Source: Mycobacterium scrofulaceum
GTDB taxonomy: Bacteria; Actinomycetota; Actinomycetes; Mycobacteriales; Mycobacteriaceae
DNA: 64,000 nt
Direction of reading: 5' to 3'
NCBI RefSeq assembly: GCF_002086735.1
Contig: NZ_MVIJ01000010.1
Location: forward strand, 83,460-147,459
Every line of letters starts with the position of its first letter. The stretch's first letter is position 1. Of this stretch, positions 1 to 8,865 are shown piece after piece. The notes under the pieces were generated by a model. That model worked only from the letters and a program-made list of their open reading frames with translations, made no database searches and was not told where the DNA came from. The position numbers were made by a program, and so were the translations under genes.

Positions 1-759
1 GGTGCCGGCCGGCGCTGGTTGGTCGCTCCGCATGTCCCGCCCGAGGAGGACCGGCCCATCTACTCGCGGGCGCTGACCGCCGCCATGCGCCGCGCCGACG
101 GGATCGTCGTTCTGGCGCAGCGACATTGGGACATGCTGGTCGCCCAGCACCGGCTCCGGGGGCGGCGATTCCTCGCGCCCAACGGCGTCGCGGTGGGCGG
201 TGACCCGCCCGCCCGGGCCCGGCCACCTGGCGAGCCGGTGCATCTGGTCATGCTTTCGCGCATCGTGGAGCACAAGAACCCGCACCTGCTGATCGAGGCG
301 CTCGGCGGCCTGCCCGATATGTCCTGGCGCTTATCGATCTTCGGCGACGGGCCGGATCGCGCGGCGCTGCAGGCGCGGACGCCCGCCGGCCTGCGCGATC
401 GGGTGCACTGGCGGGGATGGTCGGCCGGCCCGGGACCCGCGCTGGCGGACGCGGACCTGCTCTGCGTTCCGAGCCGCTCCGAGGCCTTCCCGCTGGTGAT
501 CCTCGAGGCGATGGCCCGCGCGGTTCCCGTTGCGGCGTCGGCGATTTGCGCCGTGCCGGAGATGCTCGACTTCGGCAGGGCGGGATTTTTGGTCGAGCCC
601 GTTTCGGTGGCGGGATGGCGGGACAGCCTGGCCGGGATCCTGGCCGACCCCGACGCACTGCCGTCGGTCGGGCGGCGCGGGTACGAGCGAATGCGCGAGC
701 ACTACACGGTGGAGGCGATGACCGACGCCTACCTCGACGCGATCAACGCGGTCTTGTGA
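1..759 (+). CDS. GT4-like glycosyltransferase, 5' end outside window
   Basis: This is the C-terminal part of a retaining GT-B glycosyltransferase; the frame is open to base 1, so the true start lies upstream. The visible part carries the usual nucleotide-sugar half: a strand ending in the SRIVEHKNP segment, a FGDGPDR turn, and the donor-binding E-x7-E motif in SRSEAFPLVILEAMA. It would transfer a sugar from an NDP-sugar to a lipid- or saccharide-linked acceptor in the cytoplasm. It heads a region of polysaccharide genes and is convergent with the methyltransferase gene that follows, 31 nt away. Acceptor and donor cannot be read from the sequence. Confidence 0.85.
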   Translation, partial: GAGRRWLVAPHVPPEEDRPIYSRALTAAMRRADGIVVLAQRHWDMLVAQHRLRGRRFLAPNGVAVGGDPPARARPPGEPVHLVMLSRIVEHKNPHLLIEALGGLPDMSWRLSIFGDGPDRAALQARTPAGLRDRVHWRGWSAGPGPALADADLLCVPSRSEAFPLVILEAMARAVPVAASAICAVPEMLDFGRAGFLVEPVSVAGWRDSLAGILADPDALPSVGRRGYERMREHYTVEAMTDAYLDAINAVL

Positions 760-790
760 ACACGCCCCGGCGGCGGCTCTCGCGGCCGAC

Positions 791-1660
791 CTACTCCGCG
801 GAGCGCCGCAGGATCGTCGCCACCGTGCGGGGGGACGTCCTGTGCTGACCGAATCCGCCGTAGAGGAAGTACCTGGGCTCCACATAGATCCGGTCGATGT
901 CGGTCGGCACGTCCGCGAAGTGCTCCGACAGCGCGGCGTCGATGAAGAACGCGTCGGAGCCGGAGTGGGAGTTGCAGCACACCAGGCGGTAGCCGAAGCG
1001 GTCGAACAGCGCGGCGTAACTGCTCAGCGACGCACCGAAGTAGTCGTCGGATTGCCACACATGGTCGGGGTCATAAGCGATCTGGAATTTCACCGGCGGA
1101 GGGAACTTACCGTTGTACTCGACGATGAACAGCGCGGGCCGGATGCCGTCGGACAGGAGTTTGTCCACCAGGTAGATGTCGTTGCCGTCCAGATCGAGGG
1201 AGATCACGTCGACCGTGATGGCATCGATCCGCTGCAGGCAGGACCGGCTCAGCGCAAGGACGTTCTCCGCGGTGACCCACGCCTTCTCGTACGTGAACCG
1301 CGGGTGGTCCTCGACGGCGACGGCCAGGTCCTGCCCCCCGACCCAGAAGCCCTTCCAACCCAGCGCGGCGAGGATCAGCGTGTTGTTCTCCGTGCCGTCG
1401 CCGACACCGAACTCCCCGAAAACGCCGTCGTCGAGCCGCCCGATGCGGCGCAGGATCTCCAGCGTTATCCCGTCCTCGTCGGTCGCCGAAAAGCATTTCT
1501 TGCCGGCGCGGTTGAGCGGGTTGGGATGGTTGGCCTTCAATGACTGGGAATGATCGAAAAGGACAAGATCTTTGAGTTGGTCCCGCGTGTCACTGCCGAG
1601 GATGCGCCGGATCTTCTGCCGGAGCGATTCTTTCGGCGGCGGTGTAGCGCTTCTGGGCAT
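791..1660 (-). CDS. FkbM-like SAM-dependent methyltransferase
   Basis: A 289-aa protein with a Rossmann-type SAM site (GEFGVGDGTENNTLILAALG, about residues 82-101) and a later acidic strand, ISLDLDGNDIYLVDKL, that resembles the post-motif region of FkbM-type O-methyltransferases. Family members methylate sugar hydroxyls in surface glycans or glycolipids. The ATG start is preceded by GAGG about 6 nt upstream. The gene diverges from the zinc-ribbon methyltransferase gene, with about 190 nt of shared promoter region. Substrate is unknown; the polysaccharide neighbourhood suggests a sugar residue, which is inference. Confidence 0.6.
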   Translation of the reverse strand: MPRSATPPPKESLRQKIRRILGSDTRDQLKDLVLFDHSQSLKANHPNPLNRAGKKCFSATDEDGITLEILRRIGRLDDGVFGEFGVGDGTENNTLILAALGWKGFWVGGQDLAVAVEDHPRFTYEKAWVTAENVLALSRSCLQRIDAITVDVISLDLDGNDIYLVDKLLSDGIRPALFIVEYNGKFPPPVKFQIAYDPDHVWQSDDYFGASLSSYAALFDRFGYRLVCCNSHSGSDAFFIDAALSEHFADVPTDIDRIYVEPRYFLYGGFGQHRTSPRTVATILRRSAE

Positions 1661-1851
1661 TGGAGCCTCAAACTATCACGGTAAGGGCCGCTCATCCCCC
1701 GCGTTGGTGAATAGCGGTGGTGCACAACGGCGGTCCGTGCCGAAATTGGGCACCGATTCGCTTGCCCGCCGCATCGGGCGTGCCGTAGGTTCTCCATTGT
1801 CCCGGTGTCTGCCTTGAGGGCGCGGGACACGCCCGGGAGGATTTGATAGGC

Positions 1852-2673
1852 GTGCTGTGCCGCATCTGCAGTTCCGCCACCAGTCTGGCGTTCACCCACC
1901 AGGTTCTCGCCAAATACGACTGCAAATACTACTTCTGCGACAACTGCGGCGGGCTGCAGACCGAGGAGCCGTACTGGCTGGACGAGGCGTATGCCAGCCC
2001 GATCGCGGCCGCGGACACCACCATGCTGTGGCGCAATCAGTATCTGGCGCGAGCGATGTCGGTGCTGCTGTACTTCCTCTTCGATCACCGCGGCCGGTTC
2101 CTCGACGCCGCCGGGGGCTACGGCGTCTTCACCCGGCTGATGCGGGACATCGGCTTCGACTACTACTGGACCGACAAGCACTCCCCCAACCTGACCGCGC
2201 AGGGATTCGAGGCCGACGCGGGTCCCGGACCGCCCTACACGGCCGTCACCGCCTTCGAGGTGATGGAGCATCTCACCGACCCGGTCGGGTTCGTCGCCGA
2301 GTTACTCGAGACGACGGGCAGCGACACCATCGTCTTCACGACCGAACTCTTCGACGGCGCGCCCCCTGCTCCGGGGGAATGGATGTACTACGCGTTCGCC
2401 ACCGGGCAGCACATCACCTTCTATCAGAGATCGACGTTGGAGCTGGTCGGAAAGCGACTCGGCCTGGCGTTCCACACCTCCAAAACGCGGTGGTGGCAGC
2501 TCGGGGGCATGGGGCTGCACATCTGGACGCGGGCGAAGATCAATCCGCTGGTGTGGCGGTTGCTCGCCTCCCCCCGCATCACCGGACTCCTCGAGGGCGT
2601 GCCACGACGCGCGCTCGAGACCCGGATGTGGACGGACGCCGACGTCTTCCTGCAAGCCGGCAACGAACCATGA
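1852..2673 (+). CDS. Class I methyltransferase with N-terminal zinc ribbon
   Basis: The N terminus has a CxxC pair (LCRICSS) and a second CDNCG pair, forming a likely zinc ribbon as in methyltransferases of sugar-modification pathways. A SAM-binding loop follows at FLDAAGGYGVFTRLMRD, then a VTAFEVMEHL strand. Length is about 273 aa. GTG 1852 is chosen because GGGAGG at 1835-1840 lies at a usable distance; an in-frame TTG at 1843 is possible but only 2 nt from that site. The stop overlaps the start of the next glycosyltransferase (ATGA), so the two are translationally coupled. It probably methylates a nucleotide sugar or glycan. Confidence 0.7.
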   Translation: MLCRICSSATSLAFTHQVLAKYDCKYYFCDNCGGLQTEEPYWLDEAYASPIAAADTTMLWRNQYLARAMSVLLYFLFDHRGRFLDAAGGYGVFTRLMRDIGFDYYWTDKHSPNLTAQGFEADAGPGPPYTAVTAFEVMEHLTDPVGFVAELLETTGSDTIVFTTELFDGAPPAPGEWMYYAFATGQHITFYQRSTLELVGKRLGLAFHTSKTRWWQLGGMGLHIWTRAKINPLVWRLLASPRITGLLEGVPRRALETRMWTDADVFLQAGNEP

Positions 2674-3728
2674 GATCGCCTCGGGTGCTGTGGCTTTCAC
2701 CCTGGACGCGACCGGCGGTGCGGGTGCAGGCCGAGGGACTGCTGCGGCGCGGCGCCGACGTGTTGCTGGTGACCTCCGACCGGCACCCGGAGTCGGACGC
2801 CGCCCGTGATTACGAGTTGGTGCTCGACCCGCGGTTCAAGACCGCCGCGAGCTGGCCGCCCACCTGGAAAGCCTGGCGCCGCATCCGCCGATACCGACCC
2901 GACGTCGTGATCGCCGAGATCGTCCGTGACCCGCGCTGGATCGCACTCGCCGGGCGGGTTCCCCGCATCCAGGTGGTGCACGACGACCGGCCGCACGACC
3001 CCGGCGAACAGGTGCCCCCCTACGAACGCGCGGTCTTCGACCGGTGGGGCGCCCGGTCCGCGGCCACCATCACCTACAGCCGGTACGTCGCCGCGGCCGT
3101 CGCGAACCGCCGCGACGTCGCAGGCACGCCCGTGCATGTCGTGCCGCTTGCCAGTGACATTGACCCACAACGGGTCCCACCGTTCGTCGGTCCCGGCGGG
3201 CGCCACGACTTCGTGATGTTCGGCCGGCTCAACCCCTACAAGAACGTCGAGGTCGTCCTCGAGGCGTGGCAGCGCCACATCGTGGGCGGCGGCTGGCGCG
3301 GCGACAACCTGGTCCTCATCGGCGACGGGCCGCTGGACGCGGCCGCCCTGCCCAAACACACCCGCTGGCGCACCGGCAGCTACCGCTACGCCGACGTCAT
3401 CCCGACCTTGGCCGCGGCGAAAGGCTCGATCTCCCACTACCGGCGGGCGTCCCAAAGCGGCGTTCAGGTGCTCTCGATGCAGCTGGGGGTGATGCCGATC
3501 GTGTCCACCGCGGGCGGCCTGCCCGAGTACCAGCCACCGGGTTGCCCCCCGATCGGCGTCGACGACGTCGCCGGGCTCGCCGCCGCCTTCGACGTGCTGG
3601 CGGACCCGTCCGTCGCGGCGCGGCGCGGCGCCGAGGCCGCACGCCACTACGCGCAGCACTGCGATGTCGACATCGTCGCGCAGCGCTTCCTGGAAGTGAT
3701 CGCCGAGGTGCTGGCCGGCCGGCGCTGA
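2670..3728 (+). CDS. GT4-like glycosyltransferase
   Basis: A 352-aa GT-B protein beginning MRSPRVLWLSPW. The start is fixed by the 4-nt ATGA overlap with the upstream methyltransferase. The C-terminal domain shows FGRLNPYKNVEVVLEAW and GDGPLDAA. The usual E-x7-E donor motif is replaced by SQSGVQVLSMQLGVMPIV, so the first glutamate appears to be missing. It may still be active, since several GT4 enzymes vary there. It is convergent with the GMC oxidoreductase (5 nt gap). Likely role: adding one sugar to the locus product. Confidence 0.75.
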   Translation: MRSPRVLWLSPWTRPAVRVQAEGLLRRGADVLLVTSDRHPESDAARDYELVLDPRFKTAASWPPTWKAWRRIRRYRPDVVIAEIVRDPRWIALAGRVPRIQVVHDDRPHDPGEQVPPYERAVFDRWGARSAATITYSRYVAAAVANRRDVAGTPVHVVPLASDIDPQRVPPFVGPGGRHDFVMFGRLNPYKNVEVVLEAWQRHIVGGGWRGDNLVLIGDGPLDAAALPKHTRWRTGSYRYADVIPTLAAAKGSISHYRRASQSGVQVLSMQLGVMPIVSTAGGLPEYQPPGCPPIGVDDVAGLAAAFDVLADPSVAARRGAEAARHYAQHCDVDIVAQRFLEVIAEVLAGRR

Positions 3729-3733
3729 TCCGG

Positions 3734-5437
3734 TCACGCGATCCTGGAATCGCCCTGGCCGCAAGGCTTTCGGGCCCGCGCCAGGCGTTCGGCGAGCCGG
3801 ACGCCGAGCGCGATGCCCACCAGGGTCGGGTTGGCCTGGCTCGACGTCGGCAGCACCGACGTGCTGGCGACGTACAGTGCGCGCACGCCGTGGACCTGTA
3901 GGTCCGCGTCCACGACACCGCCGTCCGGCGTGCGCGACATGCGCGTCGTTCCGGCCTGGTGATAGCCCGCGTGGCCGGCCAGGAACTCGCGTACCGCGCC
4001 CTCGACGTCGTCGGTCAGCCATTCCACGCTGCCCGCACCGTGGCGGCGGAGGTGCTCGTCGATCGCGGCGATGGCCGTCCGCACGCTCTCGTAGTCGGCG
4101 TCGGAGAAGTGGATGTGGGTGCGGATCCGGCGCATGCCCAGGGCGTCGCGGTCGTCGGCGAGCTCCACCCGGCTTTCCCAGTGCGGGAGGTGCTCGCCGT
4201 GGTAGTGCAGCAGGTACCGATTGTCGGCGCTGCGCACGAAAAAGCCCGGCGCCTTGCGGCCCCTGCGGAAGAACCGGGCATAGGAGAAGGTGAGCGCGAA
4301 CCGCAGCGACGGAAACAGGTCCCGCACGATGTTGCGCAGGTGCGCAAGGATTTGCGGCCGGCCGTCCGTCTGGGTGTGCTTCAAGCGGATGGCCTCGGCG
4401 AGCAGGAAGCGGCCGACCGGGGAGATCAGCGTCAGGTAGACGCCGGACAGGATCCCGCTGCCGTGGCGCGGGTCGCTGATCGGCGGATTGACCAGCCACA
4501 CAGCGGCATTCGGCATTCCCGCCGCGCGCTGCAGGCGCGGGTCGAAGGTGAATCGCCGCCGTACGTACACCCCGTCGTCGTCGCGCTCGTAGCCGTAGAT
4601 GACCTGATCGGTGCCGAACCGCACCCGCGCGACCCGGCCTTCGACGTGGGACATGTACCAGCGTCCGAGGTGACCGCCCGCGTTTCCCAGGCCCGCCGGA
4701 TGGTGGCGGTCGGACGCGAGCAGCAGGCGGGTCGCCTCCAAACCTCCGGTCGCGACGACGTAGTCCGTCGCGACCACGCTGCCCCCGCGGCCGTCGAGTG
4801 TCTTGACGACCAGGCGGTCGACGGCGTCACCGGCGGGCGTCGTCACGATTTCGGTGCAGGTGAGGCCGGTCCACAGGGTGAGCGAGGGGGCGTCGCGCAG
4901 CGCGGCCCGATACTCGCTCCCGAAGCGAGTCGGCAGGGCCCAGCGCTCGAGATCGGTTGTGCGCACGTCGCCGTCGGGGAGCCCGGCCACCATCTCTCCG
5001 TGAGCAAGCTCCGGGATGTCGCCGGCGTTGAACGCCGCCCGCCCGCACGCCGCCCATGCGCAGGCCCGTTGCAGGTACGGCTCGACGTCCGCGTAGCCGA
5101 TCGGCCAGGGCGCCTGCGCGGTGAGCGGGCGGTCCTCGAAGTCGATCGGGTCGAATGGGACGCAGCGGCCGCCCCAGAGCGCCGTGGTCCCGCCCACCTG
5201 GCGGCGGATCATCAGCTCACCGCTCGCATGGAGATCGTCGTCCTGCCGTGCGCTCAGCGTCGACAGCCGCTGGGCCGCGAGGTCTTCGCGCTGCGAGCCG
5301 CTTTCGATCAGCGCCACCCGGACGCCGGATCGGGCGAGTTCGAGCGCCGTCGCGATGCCGATCGCGCCGGCCCCGACGACCGCGACGTCGGTCCGGATCG
5401 TCGCGTTGGGGGCGAAGTCGCGCGGCCCGCGGATCAC
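3734..5437 (-). CDS. GMC-family FAD oxidoreductase
   Basis: A 567-aa flavoprotein of the glucose-methanol-choline group. The N-terminal dinucleotide fold is VAVVGAGAIGIATALELA (about residues 19-36). The C terminus has HQAGTTRM and the closing FAD segment SSQANPTLVGIALGVRLAE. Family members oxidise alcohols, including sugar or cyclitol hydroxyls. The ATG overlaps the stop of the upstream aldo/keto reductase by 4 nt, so it is the last gene of the leftward polysaccharide operon. Pairing with an aldo/keto reductase suggests oxidation then reduction of one sugar position, which is inference. Confidence 0.85.
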   Translation of the reverse strand: MIRGPRDFAPNATIRTDVAVVGAGAIGIATALELARSGVRVALIESGSQREDLAAQRLSTLSARQDDDLHASGELMIRRQVGGTTALWGGRCVPFDPIDFEDRPLTAQAPWPIGYADVEPYLQRACAWAACGRAAFNAGDIPELAHGEMVAGLPDGDVRTTDLERWALPTRFGSEYRAALRDAPSLTLWTGLTCTEIVTTPAGDAVDRLVVKTLDGRGGSVVATDYVVATGGLEATRLLLASDRHHPAGLGNAGGHLGRWYMSHVEGRVARVRFGTDQVIYGYERDDDGVYVRRRFTFDPRLQRAAGMPNAAVWLVNPPISDPRHGSGILSGVYLTLISPVGRFLLAEAIRLKHTQTDGRPQILAHLRNIVRDLFPSLRFALTFSYARFFRRGRKAPGFFVRSADNRYLLHYHGEHLPHWESRVELADDRDALGMRRIRTHIHFSDADYESVRTAIAAIDEHLRRHGAGSVEWLTDDVEGAVREFLAGHAGYHQAGTTRMSRTPDGGVVDADLQVHGVRALYVASTSVLPTSSQANPTLVGIALGVRLAERLARARKPCGQGDSRIA

Positions 5438-6393
5438 GCGGCGGCACCCCCGCGCAGCTCCGCCGCCAGGGCCAGGAACCGCGCCAGGGTCCCCGGCTCG
5501 GGCGGCGCCGACACGGCGGCGGCGGCTTCGGCGACCCGCCGCGGGTCGGTGCTGCTGTAAAGGATTGCGCGGCAGCCGGTTGCGGCGGCGGAAGCCGAGA
5601 GGATCAGCCTGGGCAGCAGCCCGGGCGCGAGCGGATCACACTGCAGTGCCTCGCGCCAGCGATCCGCCAAGCCCGCGTCCGCCCGCAGCGCCGCGGTGAG
5701 TATGGCGCAGGGTCGTTGCAGCACGCCGAACGCGAGGTCCGCGGGGCGCGGGGCAGGGCTGAGCAGGTCGGCGCGCACCTGGCTCACGCCCTCGGGGGCG
5801 AACGCCGCGGCGAAATCCACTTCGAGCCCCTCGTCCTGCGATACGCCCCAGGCGCGAATCTTGCCCTGCCGGCGGGCGCTTTCGAAGAATTGGCGCAGTT
5901 CACCGCTCGCCACGGTGTCCCCCGGGCGCGGGCCGTGCACGAACAGGATGTCGACGTAGTCGACGCCCAGCGCCGTGAGGCTCTCGTCGAGGCTGCGGGC
6001 CGCACCCGCCGCGTCGTACACGCGGGCGGCCTCGGGTGCCGCCTGCCGACGCTTGACGGTGCGCCGCAACGCCGGCGCCCTGCGCAGCAGGGCCCGCGCC
6101 GGGGCCTGAAACCGGCCGAGGCGCCGGGCCACGCCGCCGACGTCGATGCCGAACTTGGTTGCGACGGTGACGGTGTCGCGCGGGACGGTCCGCAGGAACG
6201 CGCCCAGCTCCGCCTCCGCCATGCCGAGGCCGTACATCCGTGCGGTGTCGAAGTGCGTGATGCCGTTGTCCACGGCCGCGCCCAGCACGGCCATCCGTTC
6301 CCGGCGGGACGGCGACTGCATCAGGCCGCCGCATCCGAAGCCGACCGCGCTCACCCGCAGCCGCGGTCCCGCGAGCTCAACGCGCTCCAACAC
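5434..6393 (-). CDS. Aldo/keto reductase
   Basis: A 319-aa (beta/alpha)8 NADPH-dependent reductase starting VLERVELAG. The catalytic tetrad is visible: Asp and Tyr in HFDTARMYG, Lys in VATKFG, His in LFVHGP. The GTG at 6393 is chosen because family homology starts there; upstream in-frame sequence is a shadow of the glycosyltransferase. It overlaps the upstream glycosyltransferase by 17 nt and the downstream GMC gene by 4 nt. It is likely a sugar-modifying reductase of this operon; the substrate is unknown. Confidence 0.85.
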   Translation of the reverse strand: MLERVELAGPRLRVSAVGFGCGGLMQSPSRRERMAVLGAAVDNGITHFDTARMYGLGMAEAELGAFLRTVPRDTVTVATKFGIDVGGVARRLGRFQAPARALLRRAPALRRTVKRRQAAPEAARVYDAAGAARSLDESLTALGVDYVDILFVHGPRPGDTVASGELRQFFESARRQGKIRAWGVSQDEGLEVDFAAAFAPEGVSQVRADLLSPAPRPADLAFGVLQRPCAILTAALRADAGLADRWREALQCDPLAPGLLPRLILSASAAATGCRAILYSSTDPRRVAEAAAAVSAPPEPGTLARFLALAAELRGGAAA

Positions 6394-7390
6394 CGCAGCC
6401 CTCGTAGATCCGGCGCAGCTCGGCGTCGATGACGTGCGGGCTGCGCGTCGCCGCGATGTGTTCCTGACCCCGCCGCCCGTCGCGCTCGGCGAGGTCGGCG
6501 TCGCGCAGGTAGCGCCCGATCGCCGCCGCCAGCGCGGGCGCGTCACCGACGGGGACGAGCATGCCGGGGCCCGAAGCGATCTCGGCCGTTCCTCCGACCG
6601 GGGTCGCCACGAACGGTCGCCCGCCGGCGAGGGCCTCGGTCAGGATCATCGGCATTCCCTCGGCGAACGACGGCAGCGTCACCACCCGGACCGAGCGCAG
6701 CAGGTCACGGACCGCGTCCGGATGGACCGGCGGCTCGACGGTCATCCGCTCCGTCGGCGGCGGGGTGTAGTCGTCGACGACACCGACTATGCGGCAACGC
6801 CCTTCGATCCCCTCGGCGAGGAGCAGCCGCCACGCCGCGACGAGCGTGTCGACGCCCTTGCGGCGACCGATGGTGCCCGCGAACAGCACGACCGGCGGTG
6901 TCGAGCCGGCTCCCGGCGCGTCCCGGTCGATGGCGACCGGGTTGGCCACCACCGACGCCGGCACCGCCGGCGCCACCCACTTCACGGCGGCGCGGGCCTC
7001 CTCGGACAGGACGATGACGTGGTCCGCCTGCGCCAGGATTTCGCCGACGAAACGGGGGTGCGACCGGGAGAACTTGGGAAAGTCGGAGCCGTGGATGGTG
7101 ACGACGACCCGGAAGCCGCGCGCCCGCGCGAACCGGATCAGCGGTCCTTCCCGCAACCAGGCGCCGCCGTTCGACATGTGGAAGTGCACGATGTTCGTGC
7201 GCGGGGCACGGGCCAGCGCCGCCGCCGCGCGCGCCGTGAGCCAGAGGTTCTTGGCGTGGTGACGCCCGTTCCACGTCGACAGGACGCGGACCTCGTCGGC
7301 GCCGATGCGGTTGTCGCGGATCACCCGGATGACCGTTTGCGTTCCGCCGAAGCTGTACATGTCGGGCCCGACGTGAATGACCGAGATCAT
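6377..7390 (-). CDS. GT4 glycosyltransferase
   Basis: A 337-aa GT-B enzyme starting MISVIHVGPDMYSFGG, with the glycine-rich acceptor loop (SFGGTQTVIRV) at the N terminus. The donor half has FAGTIGRRKGVDTLVAAW and a complete E-x7-E motif in FAEGMPMILTEALAGG. The ATG overlaps the stop of the O-antigen-ligase-like gene by 4 nt. This is a cytoplasmic sugar transferase in the leftward polysaccharide operon. Start choice is supported by both overlap and homology. Confidence 0.88.
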   Translation of the reverse strand: MISVIHVGPDMYSFGGTQTVIRVIRDNRIGADEVRVLSTWNGRHHAKNLWLTARAAAALARAPRTNIVHFHMSNGGAWLREGPLIRFARARGFRVVVTIHGSDFPKFSRSHPRFVGEILAQADHVIVLSEEARAAVKWVAPAVPASVVANPVAIDRDAPGAGSTPPVVLFAGTIGRRKGVDTLVAAWRLLLAEGIEGRCRIVGVVDDYTPPPTERMTVEPPVHPDAVRDLLRSVRVVTLPSFAEGMPMILTEALAGGRPFVATPVGGTAEIASGPGMLVPVGDAPALAAAIGRYLRDADLAERDGRRGQEHIAATRSPHVIDAELRRIYEGCGVGAR

Positions 7391-8865
7391 CCGCCGGCCA
7401 CGGCGGCCGGTGCCCGCGCACCGTCGGCGCCCGCGTGGCCCGCTTCGGAGTTCCTGCGCCGCAGGCCGGCGAAGCCCATCGCCGTTCCGAGCGCCAACCC
7501 CAACGCCAGTGCGTCCATGGGCATTTCGGGCAGCGGCCAGACGGCGGAGATCGCCAGCAGGCCGGCGCAGACCGCGGCGCTGATCTTCGCGGGCGCCGTG
7601 GCGCAGCGCAGCGCCGCGACGATCGGCGTCAGCGCGATCCACGCGAACGCCGCCATGCCCACGGCCCCGGCCTTGGCCAGCCACCATTGGTAGAACAGGT
7701 GAGAGTAGGTGGGGCCCAGCGTCCAGGCGAAGGCCTTCGGATCGTTGCCGGAGGGCAGCTGATAGGCGTAGCCCAGGCCGTGGCCGAACACCGGTGCCTG
7801 CTCGATCGCGGCGTTGAGTCGGGCGACTTCCCGCAGCCTGTCCAGGGTCGATTCGTCGGTCTCGAGCGCGCTCACCGAGACCCCACCGAACACCCGCCGG
7901 TTGAAGGCGGTGAACTGATCGCTGAGCCACGATCCCGCCTCCGAATGCTGCAGCAGGAACAGCGATGCCGGCAGGATCAGCACGGCCACGCCCGCGCTGA
8001 CCGCGGCGACCATGGCCGAACGGCGCAGCGCGCGCCAGCTGACGTTGGCGAAGAAGGCGACGGTCGCGCCCACCGCAACGGCGATCAGGGTGTTGCGGGA
8101 GAAGGCCAGCAGCGAGATGACCAATGCGGGCGGGCCGAACGCGAGATACGTCGCGGGCCGGACCCGGCCGATGATCGAGGCGGCGACCAGTGCGGTCAAC
8201 GCGGCGGTGGCCGGCGTCTGGGTGGACAGCACGATCCGCAGGGCCTGACCGGCGCCGGTCGCCCCTCGCAGGCTCTCGGCCCGGCCGGCCAGCCGGATGG
8301 CATGCAACGAACTGAAAATCGCCATGCCCGCCGAAAACCACAGCGTCACGACCATCACGCGCATGCAGAACTTCAGGTAGCCGCCGTACACGATCAGCAA
8401 CGCCAGCACGAACCCGACGACCATCTCGATCAAGGTCGTCGCTTCATGCAGGATCATCGTCGCGTCGTGGCCCATCTGGAACCCGACGACGGTGAAGTAC
8501 AGGACCGTGAGCGCGAACATGGCCGGCAGCAGGAAGTCCTTCGACCGCGGCCGCACGATCGGGATCAGGTAACAGATCGCCAGCACGGCGACCACCTGGT
8601 ACGCGTAGATCGCCACCGGCCCAATCACTTTGCCGACGTGCAGACCTGCGGGGAGCGCGGCGAACGCCAGGAACAGCGTTACCCCCGCCAACCCCTCGCG
8701 CTTCACCCAGTAGACAACCAGGCAGAAGGTCGCGGCGATCAGCAACGCCCCCTCGGTGGTCCGCCGCACCGCCAGCACGCCAAAGATGAAGCAGCCGAAC
8801 AGGAATAGCGCCAGCAGGACACCATCCACCGCCAGGCGGGGGCGACCGGGCAGGTAGGGAATCAC
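7387..8865 (-). CDS. O-antigen ligase / Wzy-like polysaccharide membrane protein
   Basis: A 492-aa polytopic membrane protein with about 10-12 hydrophobic segments and a large extracytoplasmic loop in the second half (around LSDQFTAFNRRVFGG to HGLGYAYQLPSG), the architecture of O-antigen ligase/polymerase proteins. Such proteins join or polymerise lipid-linked glycans on the outer face of the membrane. The segment VFGHGLGYAYQ resembles the family's GxG-containing loop. Four-nt overlaps on both sides place it in the middle of one transcript with the chain-length protein and a glycosyltransferase. Polymerase versus ligase cannot be decided here. Confidence 0.75.
   Translation of the reverse strand: MIPYLPGRPRLAVDGVLLALFLFGCFIFGVLAVRRTTEGALLIAATFCLVVYWVKREGLAGVTLFLAFAALPAGLHVGKVIGPVAIYAYQVVAVLAICYLIPIVRPRSKDFLLPAMFALTVLYFTVVGFQMGHDATMILHEATTLIEMVVGFVLALLIVYGGYLKFCMRVMVVTLWFSAGMAIFSSLHAIRLAGRAESLRGATGAGQALRIVLSTQTPATAALTALVAASIIGRVRPATYLAFGPPALVISLLAFSRNTLIAVAVGATVAFFANVSWRALRRSAMVAAVSAGVAVLILPASLFLLQHSEAGSWLSDQFTAFNRRVFGGVSVSALETDESTLDRLREVARLNAAIEQAPVFGHGLGYAYQLPSGNDPKAFAWTLGPTYSHLFYQWWLAKAGAVGMAAFAWIALTPIVAALRCATAPAKISAAVCAGLLAISAVWPLPEMPMDALALGLALGTAMGFAGLRRRNSEAGHAGADGARAPAAVAGG

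Noticed and set aside
729..1543. Rightward open frames across the FkbM-like gene
   Set aside because: They are shadows of the leftward gene; no domain or motif is visible in them, while the leftward protein has a SAM-binding loop.
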